From positions 8,378,948 to 8,442,947 of the forward strand of contig CM063243.1 of assembly GCA_032158295.1 (NCBI GenBank): DNA of 64,000 nucleotides, in the 5' to 3' direction. Below the pieces are notes generated by a model that saw nothing but the letters and a program-made list of their open reading frames with translations, did not search any database and was not told the DNA's origin. The DNA comes from Pycnopodia helianthoides. Taxonomy: Eukaryota; Echinodermata; Asteroidea; Forcipulatida; Asteriidae. Shown here in pieces: positions 1 to 12,200 of the stretch (its first letter is position 1; the number at the start of each line of letters is the position of its first letter). The position numbers and the translations under genes are program-made.

Positions 1-460
1 TCATGACCGGGATTCAAACCCATACTCAAGTCTTAGTTATTTGAACACTGAGAGCTTATAATTTCATTCCGCAGACTGCCCGCTTACAAATAAAATCAAG
101 TGGCAAGCGTCCGTCTAAGGAAACCAACACAACCAATATTTGAAGAAACACTAAAATGTTGGAGCCAACGAAATCTAAACGCTTTCAATCATTTCATCGA
201 AAACGATACTTGAGTGAAGACAGTTGATAATAGACACGTTTGAGACGGCTTTAGGGACGCCTAAACAGATCCTTAGCCCACGCTCAAATCGAAGCCCAAG
301 GCTTAACAAAGCTCTTGCTTAAAACTGTAAAAAGTCTGGGTTTTTATGTTCTTATAAATTTGAAATGAGATTTGGATTATGTTCTATCTGCATTTCTTTA
401 ACTTTAAAGCGGTTTATTGTCAAAAGGTATCATCACTGAATTTGAAAAGTTCAAAGGTAT

Positions 461-821
461 TTAAAGGTGTTTATACAGGATTGGTGAGGATATAAAACAT
501 CCTTGTATAATTTTAGTCTGAAAACTATACTAATTATGAAGTTCATACTAGAACCATTTTCCTCTAAATTGAAGTCGTAATCGAGAAAAATTGCTCTGAA
601 AACCTTAAGAAACACAACAGCTGATTTCGGTTGTTAAAACCCAAATTAAGGACAAAGTGTTTACTTGCTGAAAATTGCGCATGGTTTTTCACAATTTTCT
701 CCTAACTCACACAACGGATTAAGCCCAAATTTCCACAGGTGTGTTATTTCATGTATGGTTGATTACGCAAAACATGAACACTGTCTGCAACTATTTTGTC
801 AGCTCTGTAAAATATCTTTAA
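461..821. mobile_element. TTAA-flanked MITE, family A
   Basis: TTAA at 461-464 and 818-821. The left end runs AGGTGTTTATACAGGATTGG, and the interior includes CAACAGCTGATTTCGGTTGT. Second copy at 15827-16212, third (truncated) at 50085-50271. An ORF crossing the end of this element is not a gene. Confidence 0.75.
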
Positions 822-859
822 AGCAGATTGACAATGTTCGGTATTCTTTTATGTTTTCA

Positions 860-2060
860 ACCCCCGCCCCAATACTTCCTGGCGGCAGCTGGAATAACAC
901 CCACTCTTTTCAGGACTGCTTAAGTGACAGATATTTCGCCATAGTCCTATCCCTCGATGAAACATTACCCGGGCCAAGGCTCACCGCCCAGGGTTCATTG
1001 CCGATCATTTCCGCACATCCATCACCTAACATCTCACGGGAACTACTGCTACGATAAAAAATTCCCACAAAAGGAATTTACACTCACAAACTTTTTTTTT
1101 CATAGATGACAACTGCTCTTCTCTATCTTACAGCAAAAAAGACTGCACTTCACTAATTCGTAAACTAGTAGCAATTTTCTGCTATAGACAATGCATGTCT
1201 CGTGCGAGTTCGAACTTTCGGGACCAAGTTGCTCCGAACCATTTTATTTTTGAGTTTTAAGTGCGCGTATCTGTTTCTTCAAGTTTAACGTAGTTTATGG
1301 CCATAAAGAGTATATCATATTGTTTGAAAAGTAAAATTTAGCCATGAAATATATGAAAGTAAACAGATCAACAAAGAAAACCGGAGAATAAGACTTGACC
1401 TCCGTTTCCGGTTACTTGTAAACAATTAAGAATTTTGCCCAACTGACGTTCATGTTATCATGAAACATATGGTCGTACACATTCGGGCTTGATTGGCAAA
1501 TAAGTTTTTTTTAAGAGCATCCTCGTCCCAAGTTTTTCTTTTGTTTTAATGTTAATTTTAACAAATTATTTTTATTATATAGAAATTGAAACTGTATTTT
1601 CATTTTCAAGAATTGTGTATAAATATATTTTTAAAAGAGGATTTTATTTCATAGAAAAATATATTCTTTGTTCGGGTAGTTTTATCGTTTTCGATACGCG
1701 CGAGACTTGCACAGTCTATTGTGAACTTTAGCAGAGACGATATTGTACGAAAAGGCACCTAGGCCACTTCAACTTCTCAGATCTATCTCCGTATTTTTTT
1801 GTGATGATTCGTTCCATCTACTGTTTTGTCTTTTTAAATCCACCGGCGAATGATTTGAGAACAAAGTGTTGCCAGAAAAATGTATGGTAAACTGATCTAG
1901 ACTAATGATACACCTAAGTAGACACCGAACTCCCTTGATATGCCAATGTGTTCCGTGTAGTGCATAATCCTGTCATGTCGCCCCATGGGATTCACATACC
2001 TTTTCACGTCCTTATGGGGCGGCCGGCAGTGAACAGTATTATACGTGACAGTATGATGAT
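860..2060. other. No recognisable gene
   Basis: 860-1050 is GC-richer than its flanks and open in one frame on each strand, but shows no domain, no cysteine pattern and no splice-site pair fitting the exons downstream. The rest is AT-rich without structure that I can name. The 5' exons of the VWC/FN3 gene were looked for and not found. Confidence 0.5.
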
Positions 2061-2089
2061 TCTCTCAGTTTAGCGTCAGGGGAACGAGG

Positions 2090-2250
2090 GTAACTTCCCA
2101 CATGGGGCATTTTCGAAACCACGGTTCAAAGGCTTTGGCTCCGGCTAAGGCACCCCGTCCGCTTGTTTGAAGTTCTGTGGCTGAAGTGTGCGTTATCAAT
2201 GGAGCCCAAGCCGGAGCCCTAGACCGAAGCCTTGCTTTTCGAAAGGGCAT
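2090..2250. mobile_element. GCTTTGGCTCC-type MITE with ~30-bp TIR
   Basis: The left arm includes GGCTTTGGCTCCGGCT and the right arm AGCCCAAGCCGGAGCC. Relatives at 19860-20030 and 52433-52575 have clearer arms (CTCGGCTTTGGCTCC / GGAGCCAAGCCGAG). GC-richer than its surroundings. Confidence 0.65.
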
Positions 2251-2970
2251 AGAATGATGGGGTTATACCACGTGTCAAACTCGACATACCAGACTGGATG
2301 TATTCGTTCCCCCATCGAGGAGAGAGTTACCAAAATGTGGTCTCTGGTATGCTGCCCGTGAGCACACGTCAATCTACCGGACTTAATCATTTTACACTTG
2401 TTGTGAAATTTTCTTTTTGAGAGCATTGTATAAGCTGTTGCAAACTGCGTACCAACCAAAACCTTCGGTATAAATACAAATAATAGTTGGTGGCCTGACG
2501 TTTCGACCCTAGCAGAGTTATGGGGCAGAGGGTTCCCAAAGTGTTTCCATACTTTAACACACTTCCTCTTGTACAAAAGTACCCCACTAAAGTCCTCTAA
2601 AGAATTCCTGAGATTCCAAGCACACCATGAAGACACAATAGAGGGGTAACCACCATGCCCCGTATCAGCACTAAAGTGTTCCTTTTCAGTTCGTTATAAA
2701 CGGGTGAACCAGAAGGTTGTTAGTTCGAATCCTACCAAGCTAACCACTTGTTTCACAATAACTAGAAAAAGTATTGCCGTCTACATGTATTTACTGAATC
2801 ACAATTTCTTGATTTGTGCAATTCATAATCATAGACGTTAAACCAATATTTGTATGAGAGAGATTGGCTGTTGTCAGCTTGGTGTTTATGTCCCCTTGTG
2901 TGGGCCTTGCAGGGTTCCCTTGTTGGGAAGATCACCTAAACTGACTCCAATTTATCTGTGCCATCAACAG

Positions 2971-3210
2971 CTGTCTCGACTGACTGCGTGTACTTCGGCT
3001 CCTTGGGTAACATCACCATGGCAAACGGTGACTGGACAGACGAAGGATGCGACCAGAGGTGTTTGTGCGACCACGGTAGCCTGGTGTGTATGCCTGTATG
3101 TGTCCGGCCGGCTCCACCGTCCCCGACCCCGCTGTGTCCAAGTCCTGTCATCACCAAGCTGAGGAGTGAAGATTGCTGCGAGGTCATAGCGTGCCACGAT
3201 CCCAAACAGC
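2971..3210 (+). CDS. VWC domain 1 exon
   Basis: The exon is bounded by an AG acceptor (CAACAG) and a strong donor (GTGAGT), phase 1 at both ends. The translation has the VWC cysteine order: C, then a G-W segment, CxxxCxC, C, C, C, CC, C (for example CDQRCLCD and EDCCEVIAC). Phase 1-1 makes it a self-contained shuffling module. Confidence 0.85.
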
Positions 3211-6200
3211 GTGAGTCGACAGAATAATGGTGTCACATTTTATGTCCTATTGAGCAGTGTTAGGCAAAATCAGCTTCTTAATTTAAAAAAAAAGTACTAC
3301 CGAACACAGAAAGACACAAAATGGTAGATTTTTTTTAAAGGAACGTTACAGCATTGGTTTTTGCTAACCAAACATTAGCTGGCCCTGTAAACACTTTATG
3401 TAATCCACCATATACATAAACTGACAAACCTGTAGAAGTTTGAGATCGATCGGCCATCTGGGTCACGAGAAAATAGTGAAAAACCGATTACACATTTGCA
3501 TGGAATCATATAGATTCAACAAATGAATAAACCGCTCACTGAGCGATAAACTCCAATCGGAAAATTAGTTTATTCATTTTTCATCAAATATGGCATTTCA
3601 GACAGAAATATTTCAAGGGATGTTTTCTACTATCACCATCATTAGACCGTGTAAGTTTTATGTAAATCTGTGATCAAAAAGTATATTTTACAAGTTTTTT
3701 TCTTACCAATTCTGTAATGTTCCTTTAAAAAAAAATATGGGCTTTAGAAATTCAATTCAATCTACACCATCCTATAAAATATTAGAAAACAAATATTCTT
3801 AAGCCTTTTCGTTCACAGAATGGTATAGGTTTTCCCAGTCATTTTCAGTAAAAGGGCATCCTATTTCACTTTCATGCATTCGTTTTAAAGCGATTTTGCC
3901 TCTTCAGTTCAAACCGTCATTCAATTTCACTTTGAACCATGCAAAGTTATATAGCATTATATTCAATTCAACTTATGGCTTTCTTTTTTAGCCGTGTTAA
4001 ATCGGAATTCATTATTTAGCAGAGTAGGTGAGATTTTTGCGAAAACCTGCTGCGAATTGGAATGCTGTTCGATTGGACTATTAAATTGAACGGTTATCTT
4101 TTTTAATCACCTGATGCAAAAGAACATGTGCTTAGTGCATTAAGTGAAATTGAACGCTGTTTAGATGAGCTTTTAATTTCGTCTTAGTTCACGAAGTAAA
4201 AGGAAAATCACACAATTTCGAGGCATAATTTGTGTGGATCATTATTCTACTTGTAAAACATCATTCTAACCATAGCAGTTTGTGCAGCCCAAAGCGCCCA
4301 ATCCGAAGGCAATGTTTCCCTTTAATTGTCTCTTAATCACAATTCCAAGCTGCACATTACGTCGCATAACGTCGCATAACGTTGACTGATGGCGCTATTT
4401 TTTGTTCTACATTACTTTTCCAGAGAGTCCCAACGTCGTTCGAGATGTCTCTCTCTTCGCATTCAACGACACATCGATCACTGTTTCGTTTGCCCCTCCG
4501 GCAAATGAAGATCTGGTATCTGGTTTAGATGGATATATCATCCGCTATACCGACGGATCACAAGAAACAAACCCTGAAAGTTGGAAAATGTTCAGAAAAG
4601 TATGTTATTTTAGAGGTTTAAGGTTAAAAAAGTGTAATTATGGCAGACTGCCCGAAAGTCTTTAATTTAGAAAAACAAACAATATTCAATAGATATGAGG
4701 CAGTTTAAATAACTATTTTATAGTTGACGAAAATGTTGAAGAAAATTATTGTTAGCTGACGAAATACAGAATAAACCTACCTTTAGGTTATTAGTATTAC
4801 GGTAATAATTGAACAATTTATCTTGTGAATAAAAAGGTCGTTTTGTCAAAAGGTTTTCCCCCTTTTAACGAGACCATGTTTATTGAAAGAGAAAAAAACA
4901 GTTCTCGATTGTCCAGATCAATTGCTATAGTTCGAATAATGTTTGTTGAATAAAGCTAAACTAAAGTGAACCAACCAAATTAATAAAATAAAACTCGTTT
5001 TCACTATCATGTTGTTGTTGCTGGCTTTTGTTTGTTTGGGGTTATTTTTAAATGTATTTTTTATATAAATATATATATATTTTTTTCTGTGAAGAACTTT
5101 CCTGCCGGTATTCGGGTTCGGGGACACATCATCATCGAGATCACGGGACTATCCCGTCTCACCACGTATTACCTCCAGATCAAAGTCAGCATACCGGACC
5201 GAATGATGCAGGCCTGGCACAACACGCTGCCAGCTACCGACACTATCGTCGTGACCACGGCGGAGAACGCTCGTACGTATGTGGATGTCCTCGTAGACTA
5301 ACATTTAATAGGCAGTTGTTACTGAAACCATAAATGCATGAGTCATGTTTACTTATCAGCTGATCCGTTATTGCATAATGATACCATTTAGGTTTTCTTC
5401 AAATCAATGCTGTGCTCACCAGACTAGTATTCACAGAAGCATTATTCACACAGCATTCGAAGTCAAGGTATAATGCATAAGGCAATTTTCTTTGAATACA
5501 ATCCACAGAAACACAGAAGATTTCAATAATCAAGGAGGCCGTTTCCATAGTTTGCTCTAACTTTGTTCATATATTAAGATAAACCAGACATTTCCCTTCT
5601 TTTTCCGCGTAGCGCAGCCCTGCACGTACAAAAGCAAAGTGTACCAGCACAACGAACACTTCGACGATGGATGCGAGTCGTCGTGCGAGTGCAAGGCAGG
5701 GCGGACGATATGCCGGGAAAGATGCCCCGTAACGGAGTTGCTGCCTTCCAGTGTTTGCCCCAATCCCCAGCGTGTCGTGATCGAGGGCCAGTGCTGTCCA
5801 CAGTGGAGATGCCTGCCCAAAGGTAAGCCGCGTCACAGCATCAATTTGAAAGGGAATTTTAATCTCATTTCCCGATCGCTTAGCGTACGCCCAAATACAC
5901 ACTTCGTCATACAGTCTTTACAGTAGGAGCACAAGTTGCAGAAAGCTTCAAAATAATCCTGCAAATACCGAAGTATATATCTTTCTGGTTTAACGCAGTA
6001 GATTTGTGATTTTGTTGGATATTGAAGACCTAAAGGGTGCTTAGTAAAGGCCTATGCATAATGGCATTGTGTATCGCCCGTTTTGTAAAACCCCGCACCA
6101 ATGTTAGTCCACGTGCAAGTTCATTTAAAAAACATATTTCAACTTAACTGAAAGTTTGAATAAAACCAACTCACAAATATGGTACTACACGGTTTGAGAT

Positions 6201-9200
6201 GGCAAGCAACACTTGTGATAGGTAATGCATTTAAATTTGATGGAACAAAATCATAACACATGCATGGCATGTGGATCTCTGGAATACATTAATGGCTTTT
6301 CCCGAAATAGTTGCTGATTTGGATTTTTGAAAACATAAACATGTTTTCCATTTGTTGTTTGTTTATAGACGGGGACTGCTCGTACAGTGGTAATATATAT
6401 AAAGATGGCATGGAGTGGCGTCAGGGTGCGATCTTCGCTGTGGTTGCCATTCCGGTGAGGTCATATGTCATAATCTTTGTAGCAGTACGCCCCCAGCGCC
6501 GACCCCGGGATGTCCGTACCCCGTACAGGTCAGTGTACCGGACACGTGCTGCAAGGAATGGCTGTGTTATGACGGTGAGTTTATGGAGCTGTTATCGCTA
6601 TCTCAACACTATATCGAAGTTTAAACAAAAGTTGTCACTGAAAATGAAAAAGTAACAGCGTTAAAAGCAGAAGACCATAGAGTAAAATATCGAGAACTAG
6701 AGGGAGCCCTCGCTCTGTCACGCACGGAACTCAGCTGAAAAAGTGTTTGCTGTTTAAACTGTTGAGTGACCAGTGTAATATGACTGGTCAGCACCATACT
6801 GCCCCTTCATGGCAAAACAGCCTAACTCGAAAAAGGTAAATGTACATGACTCAAGACAGAGATAAGCTGTTATGCCATAAAAAAATGGGACGAAAGAACA
6901 AAAACAGGCCAAGATAGGAAATGCCGTATTCAAAATCACACACTGTAGTTTGAAACGTCCAGCAATGAAAAAAGCCGCACCCTCAATTTACCCAGAATTT
7001 ATTTTATATCGACAACCCAAGTTTACGAGTCGGGCTGTTTTGCCATGGAAGGGCTGCATTGTCTAATGAAATAAAAATGCTTTATAGCGGGCTGCATGGC
7101 ATGGTTTTGCATGCCCTCTATATGTCATATATAACTTTATGAGTAGACCCTAATGTGTCACCTCAGTAAACATTCTTCTGCTGAATGAAATGTACTCTAA
7201 AACATGTACCGTTCAATACAAAAAAGTCAACACTAATTTAGGTATATAAGACGAGAATATATTGATATAAATTTGATTCAACAATTGCTTATAATATTGT
7301 CTTGATTTCTGCCGTGCAGTACCACAGCCCGTCCATGTCCCCCTCCCCACCCTCTCTGTCCCCCTGTCCTCATTCCGTATTAACATCACCGCCGATGACG
7401 TCTCGGCATACAAGGCTACGGTCACCTGGCCCCCGCTGACTGACGTCCAACGACTGTACATCTCCCAGCTCAGGCTAAGGTACAAAGAGCTTTCTTACGG
7501 CGTGATGGACTGGGAGAAATCCGTGGATTTTAGGTAAATGTAATTTTGCACAACACTGTTTTTGTGAGTGTTGTTTGAAGCTTTGCATGGTGTGGAAAGT
7601 AGAAAGGAACTACAAATAAATAGTAAACTTGCAGGTACAACCATGTGTAAATAGCTTTTGTGAGATTGGTGGCTCTGAAAAGAGCCGGTGTGGTCTCGAC
7701 GTTTCGAACAGTATACTCTGCTCGTCTTTTCCTTTCTACTGTTTTTGTGGTTGTTTTTAAGAATACGTCCATTCAAACTGTCTGATTGTTTAGATATATA
7801 ATCGTGAAACTTCCTTGTGAAAGTGTAATTGAAATAGGTGAAACAGTCTCTATAACCAATAAGTTGAGTGTTTTATTTGAGTTGAGCTCATGTTGATCCT
7901 ACTTTATTCAAGGCGAGAAGCATAACAGTGGATCAAATCTTTATTAAATTGTAATTTTTCTAGAGGAGGATACCCCGAGACACGACGCTGTTTTCTGAAA
8001 ATGTTGTAGGCCTACCCGCGTTAATTAACATAATTAACATATTTTCAAATCAACTCTTCACAATGATTATCTCATTTTGTTCTCGTTAGACCGTCAGTGA
8101 AACGTTACACAATTCTTGGGCTGAGACCAGCACGTAGCTACGTAGTGCAATTGGTGGTGCTAGTCGGTGATCCGATTGTCTCCATTCACTTGCCGACTAA
8201 CAAGGTAGAAGTCGACACACTGTGGATTCCATGTGAGTTACATTACAGTTGATGTTTAACATTCTCATTAGCTATTAACTTGATTACTATTAACCTAATT
8301 TGGGGTTGAACAAAGACAGATTTGCTATTAATCTTATCAGTCGCCAAATGGGATACGACCGTAAAAAAAGTTTCCTTATTCGGAAATAAAGACTGCGCGA
8401 GTCTCGCACGTATTCGAACAGTGGGACCCGTTGGAGTGCGCGAGTGTGTTTCCTTCACGCGCGTTAGAGCAATGTACGTGGGACCAAAGTGGTCCCAAAA
8501 ATGTTCGTATACGCGCGAGACTTGCACGGCCTATTGACCCTTTCTTCAATTTTTTTTTTACAGAAGTGTCTGTTTGCTTAAGGATATGGGTGTGTGTAGG
8601 ATGTGTGGACCTGAGAACAAAAGAGGTCCACATAATAATAGTAGAAATAATCTTTACTCATAATCATTCTATACCTCAGACAAACGAACAGACCAACATA
8701 CAAACACCACAACACCCCAAACAAACAAAATAACCAACAAATATACAAACATTGCACATGATTCCAAAATTGACATTCTCAGGATGCATCTGTTTTTCTT
8801 TTTGTATTGATAGTCTATTAACAGTGTGCAATATGTATGCATTATTCATTAATGGAAATTTCAATCACATATCATATTTTATTTTGGCTGATTTGGAATG
8901 ATTGATGAATAGCCTCAGATGGTAAGTTTTGTAGTTTCTTCATTCACTGAGTTTACATGTTATGTAGATTGCTTCTCATTGTTGTTTGCTATGAGTGATA
9001 TTATGTTTTACCCTTGCTTGATTATGGTCGTACGAACTACTAGAATATTTGCACATCTCTCTGATTTGATCACCTTGAGATGATTCTCCCTGGTACAACT
9101 CAAAACTTTGAATGGAGTATTCCCCGGGAATTACACAAACGCAGGAGAGTTTTGTGTGTGCATGTAACAACGTGGGTCTATTGAAAAAGATATGTAATTC

Positions 9201-12200
9201 GGGGTTGAACAAAGAAAATTGACTAGAGCGGGATTTGATCAAGGCACTCTGGATTAACGTGCCGGTGCTCTACTAGCTGAGCTATCTAGCCCTATGTTGG
9301 CGTTCTCCATAATTTGTCAGTTTGTTTGGGTATGTGATACATTCTGCGTATAAAACTCTGCACAGTTGTTCAAATGTCACATTGCATTTTCTGATACCGT
9401 AGTACTTTGACCGGAACTTTGTTTAAATTCTATGCGTGACAATTAGCCCTTCCATGAATTACGCTAATTACATTCACGCATGCGTACATACACTATTGGT
9501 GGGCAAACGCGAACGCTAATGCGTCAAGCTACCCATTCAAAAAGGTGCGATGTTACGTCGTTTTATTCTCCAGTATTGTAAGTGCGCACACGAGATGTGT
9601 AATTTACATATTTCATGCAAAAGGTCAATTGTGAACATTGTCGTCCGCTGTATCATCACTACATTAATGTGTTTTAATTGTTTGGGATTTATTTGTTTAC
9701 TTATTTATCTATTTATTTATTTAATTCTCAGCCAAACCGTACCCTGGCCGACCTTTCGACATTCGGGCCGACGCTATCGCTAGTAGCTCTTTCACAGTGC
9801 ACTGGACGATGCTACCTATTGAAATCGCCGAACACATCATAGGCTGGCGACTCATGGTAACCAACGCGCAGGACAGCAAAGTGGTGATCTCTGAAACCGT
9901 AGAGCCTTCGTCCCTCTCGTGTGTGGTTGGGAACCTGACGGAGGGGACCACTTATCACGTGCAGCTGTTAGGTCTGTGGGACAACGGCACGCTGGCTAGA
10001 GAGGTCCGCTCACAGACACTCACAGTAGAGACGGTTCGAGTGACAGGTGAGCTGTTGGCATAAATGAGAATCTTTGTTTTATGTCAGACCAACTCCAAAT
10101 GATCAAGACATTGAACGTCAAGGCATTTATACATTTACAATAGACCCCTTGCTTGCAGGTCACTCGTGGCGACTGTGCCATGCTCACCATTTAGGGAGTC
10201 AACGGGAACGCGTGTAAACGGGAACGTCGCCTCAAGTTCGCACTACTTTGAATAAACACACAGGGACATTGACTCCCAAAATGGCGCAACCGAGATTATT
10301 GTGATGATGACGTCAGGTGAATTGGGTCACTAGTGCTTCATATTGCCTCGGTGTCGGGCAAAACTAATATCATATGATTCGGTTTACCAATTTCACAAGG
10401 GAAGGCCATTATAATATAGAAACCTTGCTAAAATTTGACCCTTTTTTTACTCCACAATGACCTCAATGTGTTCCTTTATCAGGAAAACAACTTAAAATGT
10501 GGTCATGCAATGGTTCAAAAGGTATCTTCGAATGAAATGATCGAGCGGTTTACACAGTTTTTATAAACGTCATACAGATCAGTGATAAACTGTTGCACGA
10601 ATAAATTCATATTAAGATAAGAGCACATTGCCACTGCAGCCACTTTAAAATGAATCAATTAAATATTGTATGATTAATTTAATTTTTGATGTAGGCTTGA
10701 TATCTACTAGAGAGTATTCCGATCTTTATCCTCCGAAATGCAACAATTTTTCATTTTCTTTCACTCCAGATTCAGGGGGAAAACCTTCCCGGACGTCGGG
10801 GGGCAGCATTGCTGGAGCTGTCCTGGGTCTTTTTATTTTAATGGCGCTAATTGTTGTCGTGGTATACATTCGAGTGCGCAAGTCGCGATACTCCAAGAAA
10901 TAGATGTTTACATGCAAAATACCACAGTCAACTACGAGCCAGGAGGGGGCTATGAACAAGTCTTCTCCAGCACCGCTTCAGGATTAGATGAGGTATGTAA
11001 TTAGGGGGGAAATAGTGCCCTTACCAGAGTTTACAATCTTGCCGCTCCATTTCCCCTCCCCCCCCCCCGAATGCCTTGCTCAGGTATTGATACGGTGCGC
11101 TGCCCATGTTAGCGAGGCTGCACAGGGGCCTTAAGCATTGACTTCATCACGCCGCCATCTTAGAAATAAAACACCGATGAAACAATGGAAACGCACATGT
11201 ACGCACAGCCAATGAGCAACCTTCTTTTAGTATAGAGCGCCCTACTCAAATGACGTCATGTGCATAATTATAAGGTCTATAAGTATTAATGAGTTTGGAT
11301 TGCATCGCAATTCGTCTCAAGCCGTAATCAGTTCGTAACGTATAGGACGTCAGTCAGTGTATTCTTTAAAGCCTTTTCTAGATATGAATTAAATATGGAT
11401 TAGCATAACAGCGCCCTTTATCACTGCACGTGTGTCTTGGAAAATGTAATGCCACTCGTCCCCAAAGTGTAACCCAGCCCCCCCCCCCCCCCAGTTGAGT
11501 TTGTTTACTTGCCCATAAGACGGTAGACAATGTATTTTCCTGTGAAGAAAGCTACGTATATCGCCATTAAGGTTTTCTCTTATTTTGTTGAGGGAATTTT
11601 TTGAACCCCCTAAGTTCTGGATTATGATTCATGGGGAAGGACCTTTGACAAACTATAATTTGAACGGAAGAATTGTGTTAAAACTCCAGGCATCTGACAG
11701 TTAGAAGCGACGCAACAAGTTACGTTGAATAATTGCATTTGATTTTAAATAGTCACGGGTTGTTTTGAGAATACTCGTCGGACTGATATTGTTCTTTGTC
11801 TTTCATTTACACGAGATGTGAAATCAGCAATGATGATTTGAATGTATAACACACAAAAATGCATGGCAGTTAGGGGAGTCCTTACCAAAGTGGGAAGAAT
11901 GCTGCCTTGTAATAACTGTGGGTGCTAAAATAATATCGACAGTGTCAATTTGTTGTCCATGAACACCCATGGACGAGCAGAGTATACTGTTCGAAACGTC
12001 GAGACTACACCGGCTCTTCTCAGAGCCACCAGTCTCACAAAAGAGATTTACACATGGTTGTACCCGCAAGTTTACTATGTATTTATAGTTCCTTCATATT
12101 TTTGCACACCATGCAAAGCTTCAAACAATACTAACACCCATGGTGTTTATTGTGTCACCCAGACTCCGAATTGTAATTAATTAATGAAATCATTCCATTC

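Noticed and set aside
665..1057. 130-codon frame near the left edge
   Set aside because: Its first part is inside the family-A MITE; the rest shows no domain and no splice site compatible with the downstream VWC exon.
10860..10969. A mini-intron that would bypass the TAG after the transmembrane helix
   Set aside because: A GT at 10860 and an AG at 10969 exist, but removing this would delete the basic stop-transfer segment and the Tyr-rich tail, and the donor is weak. A missing base is simpler.
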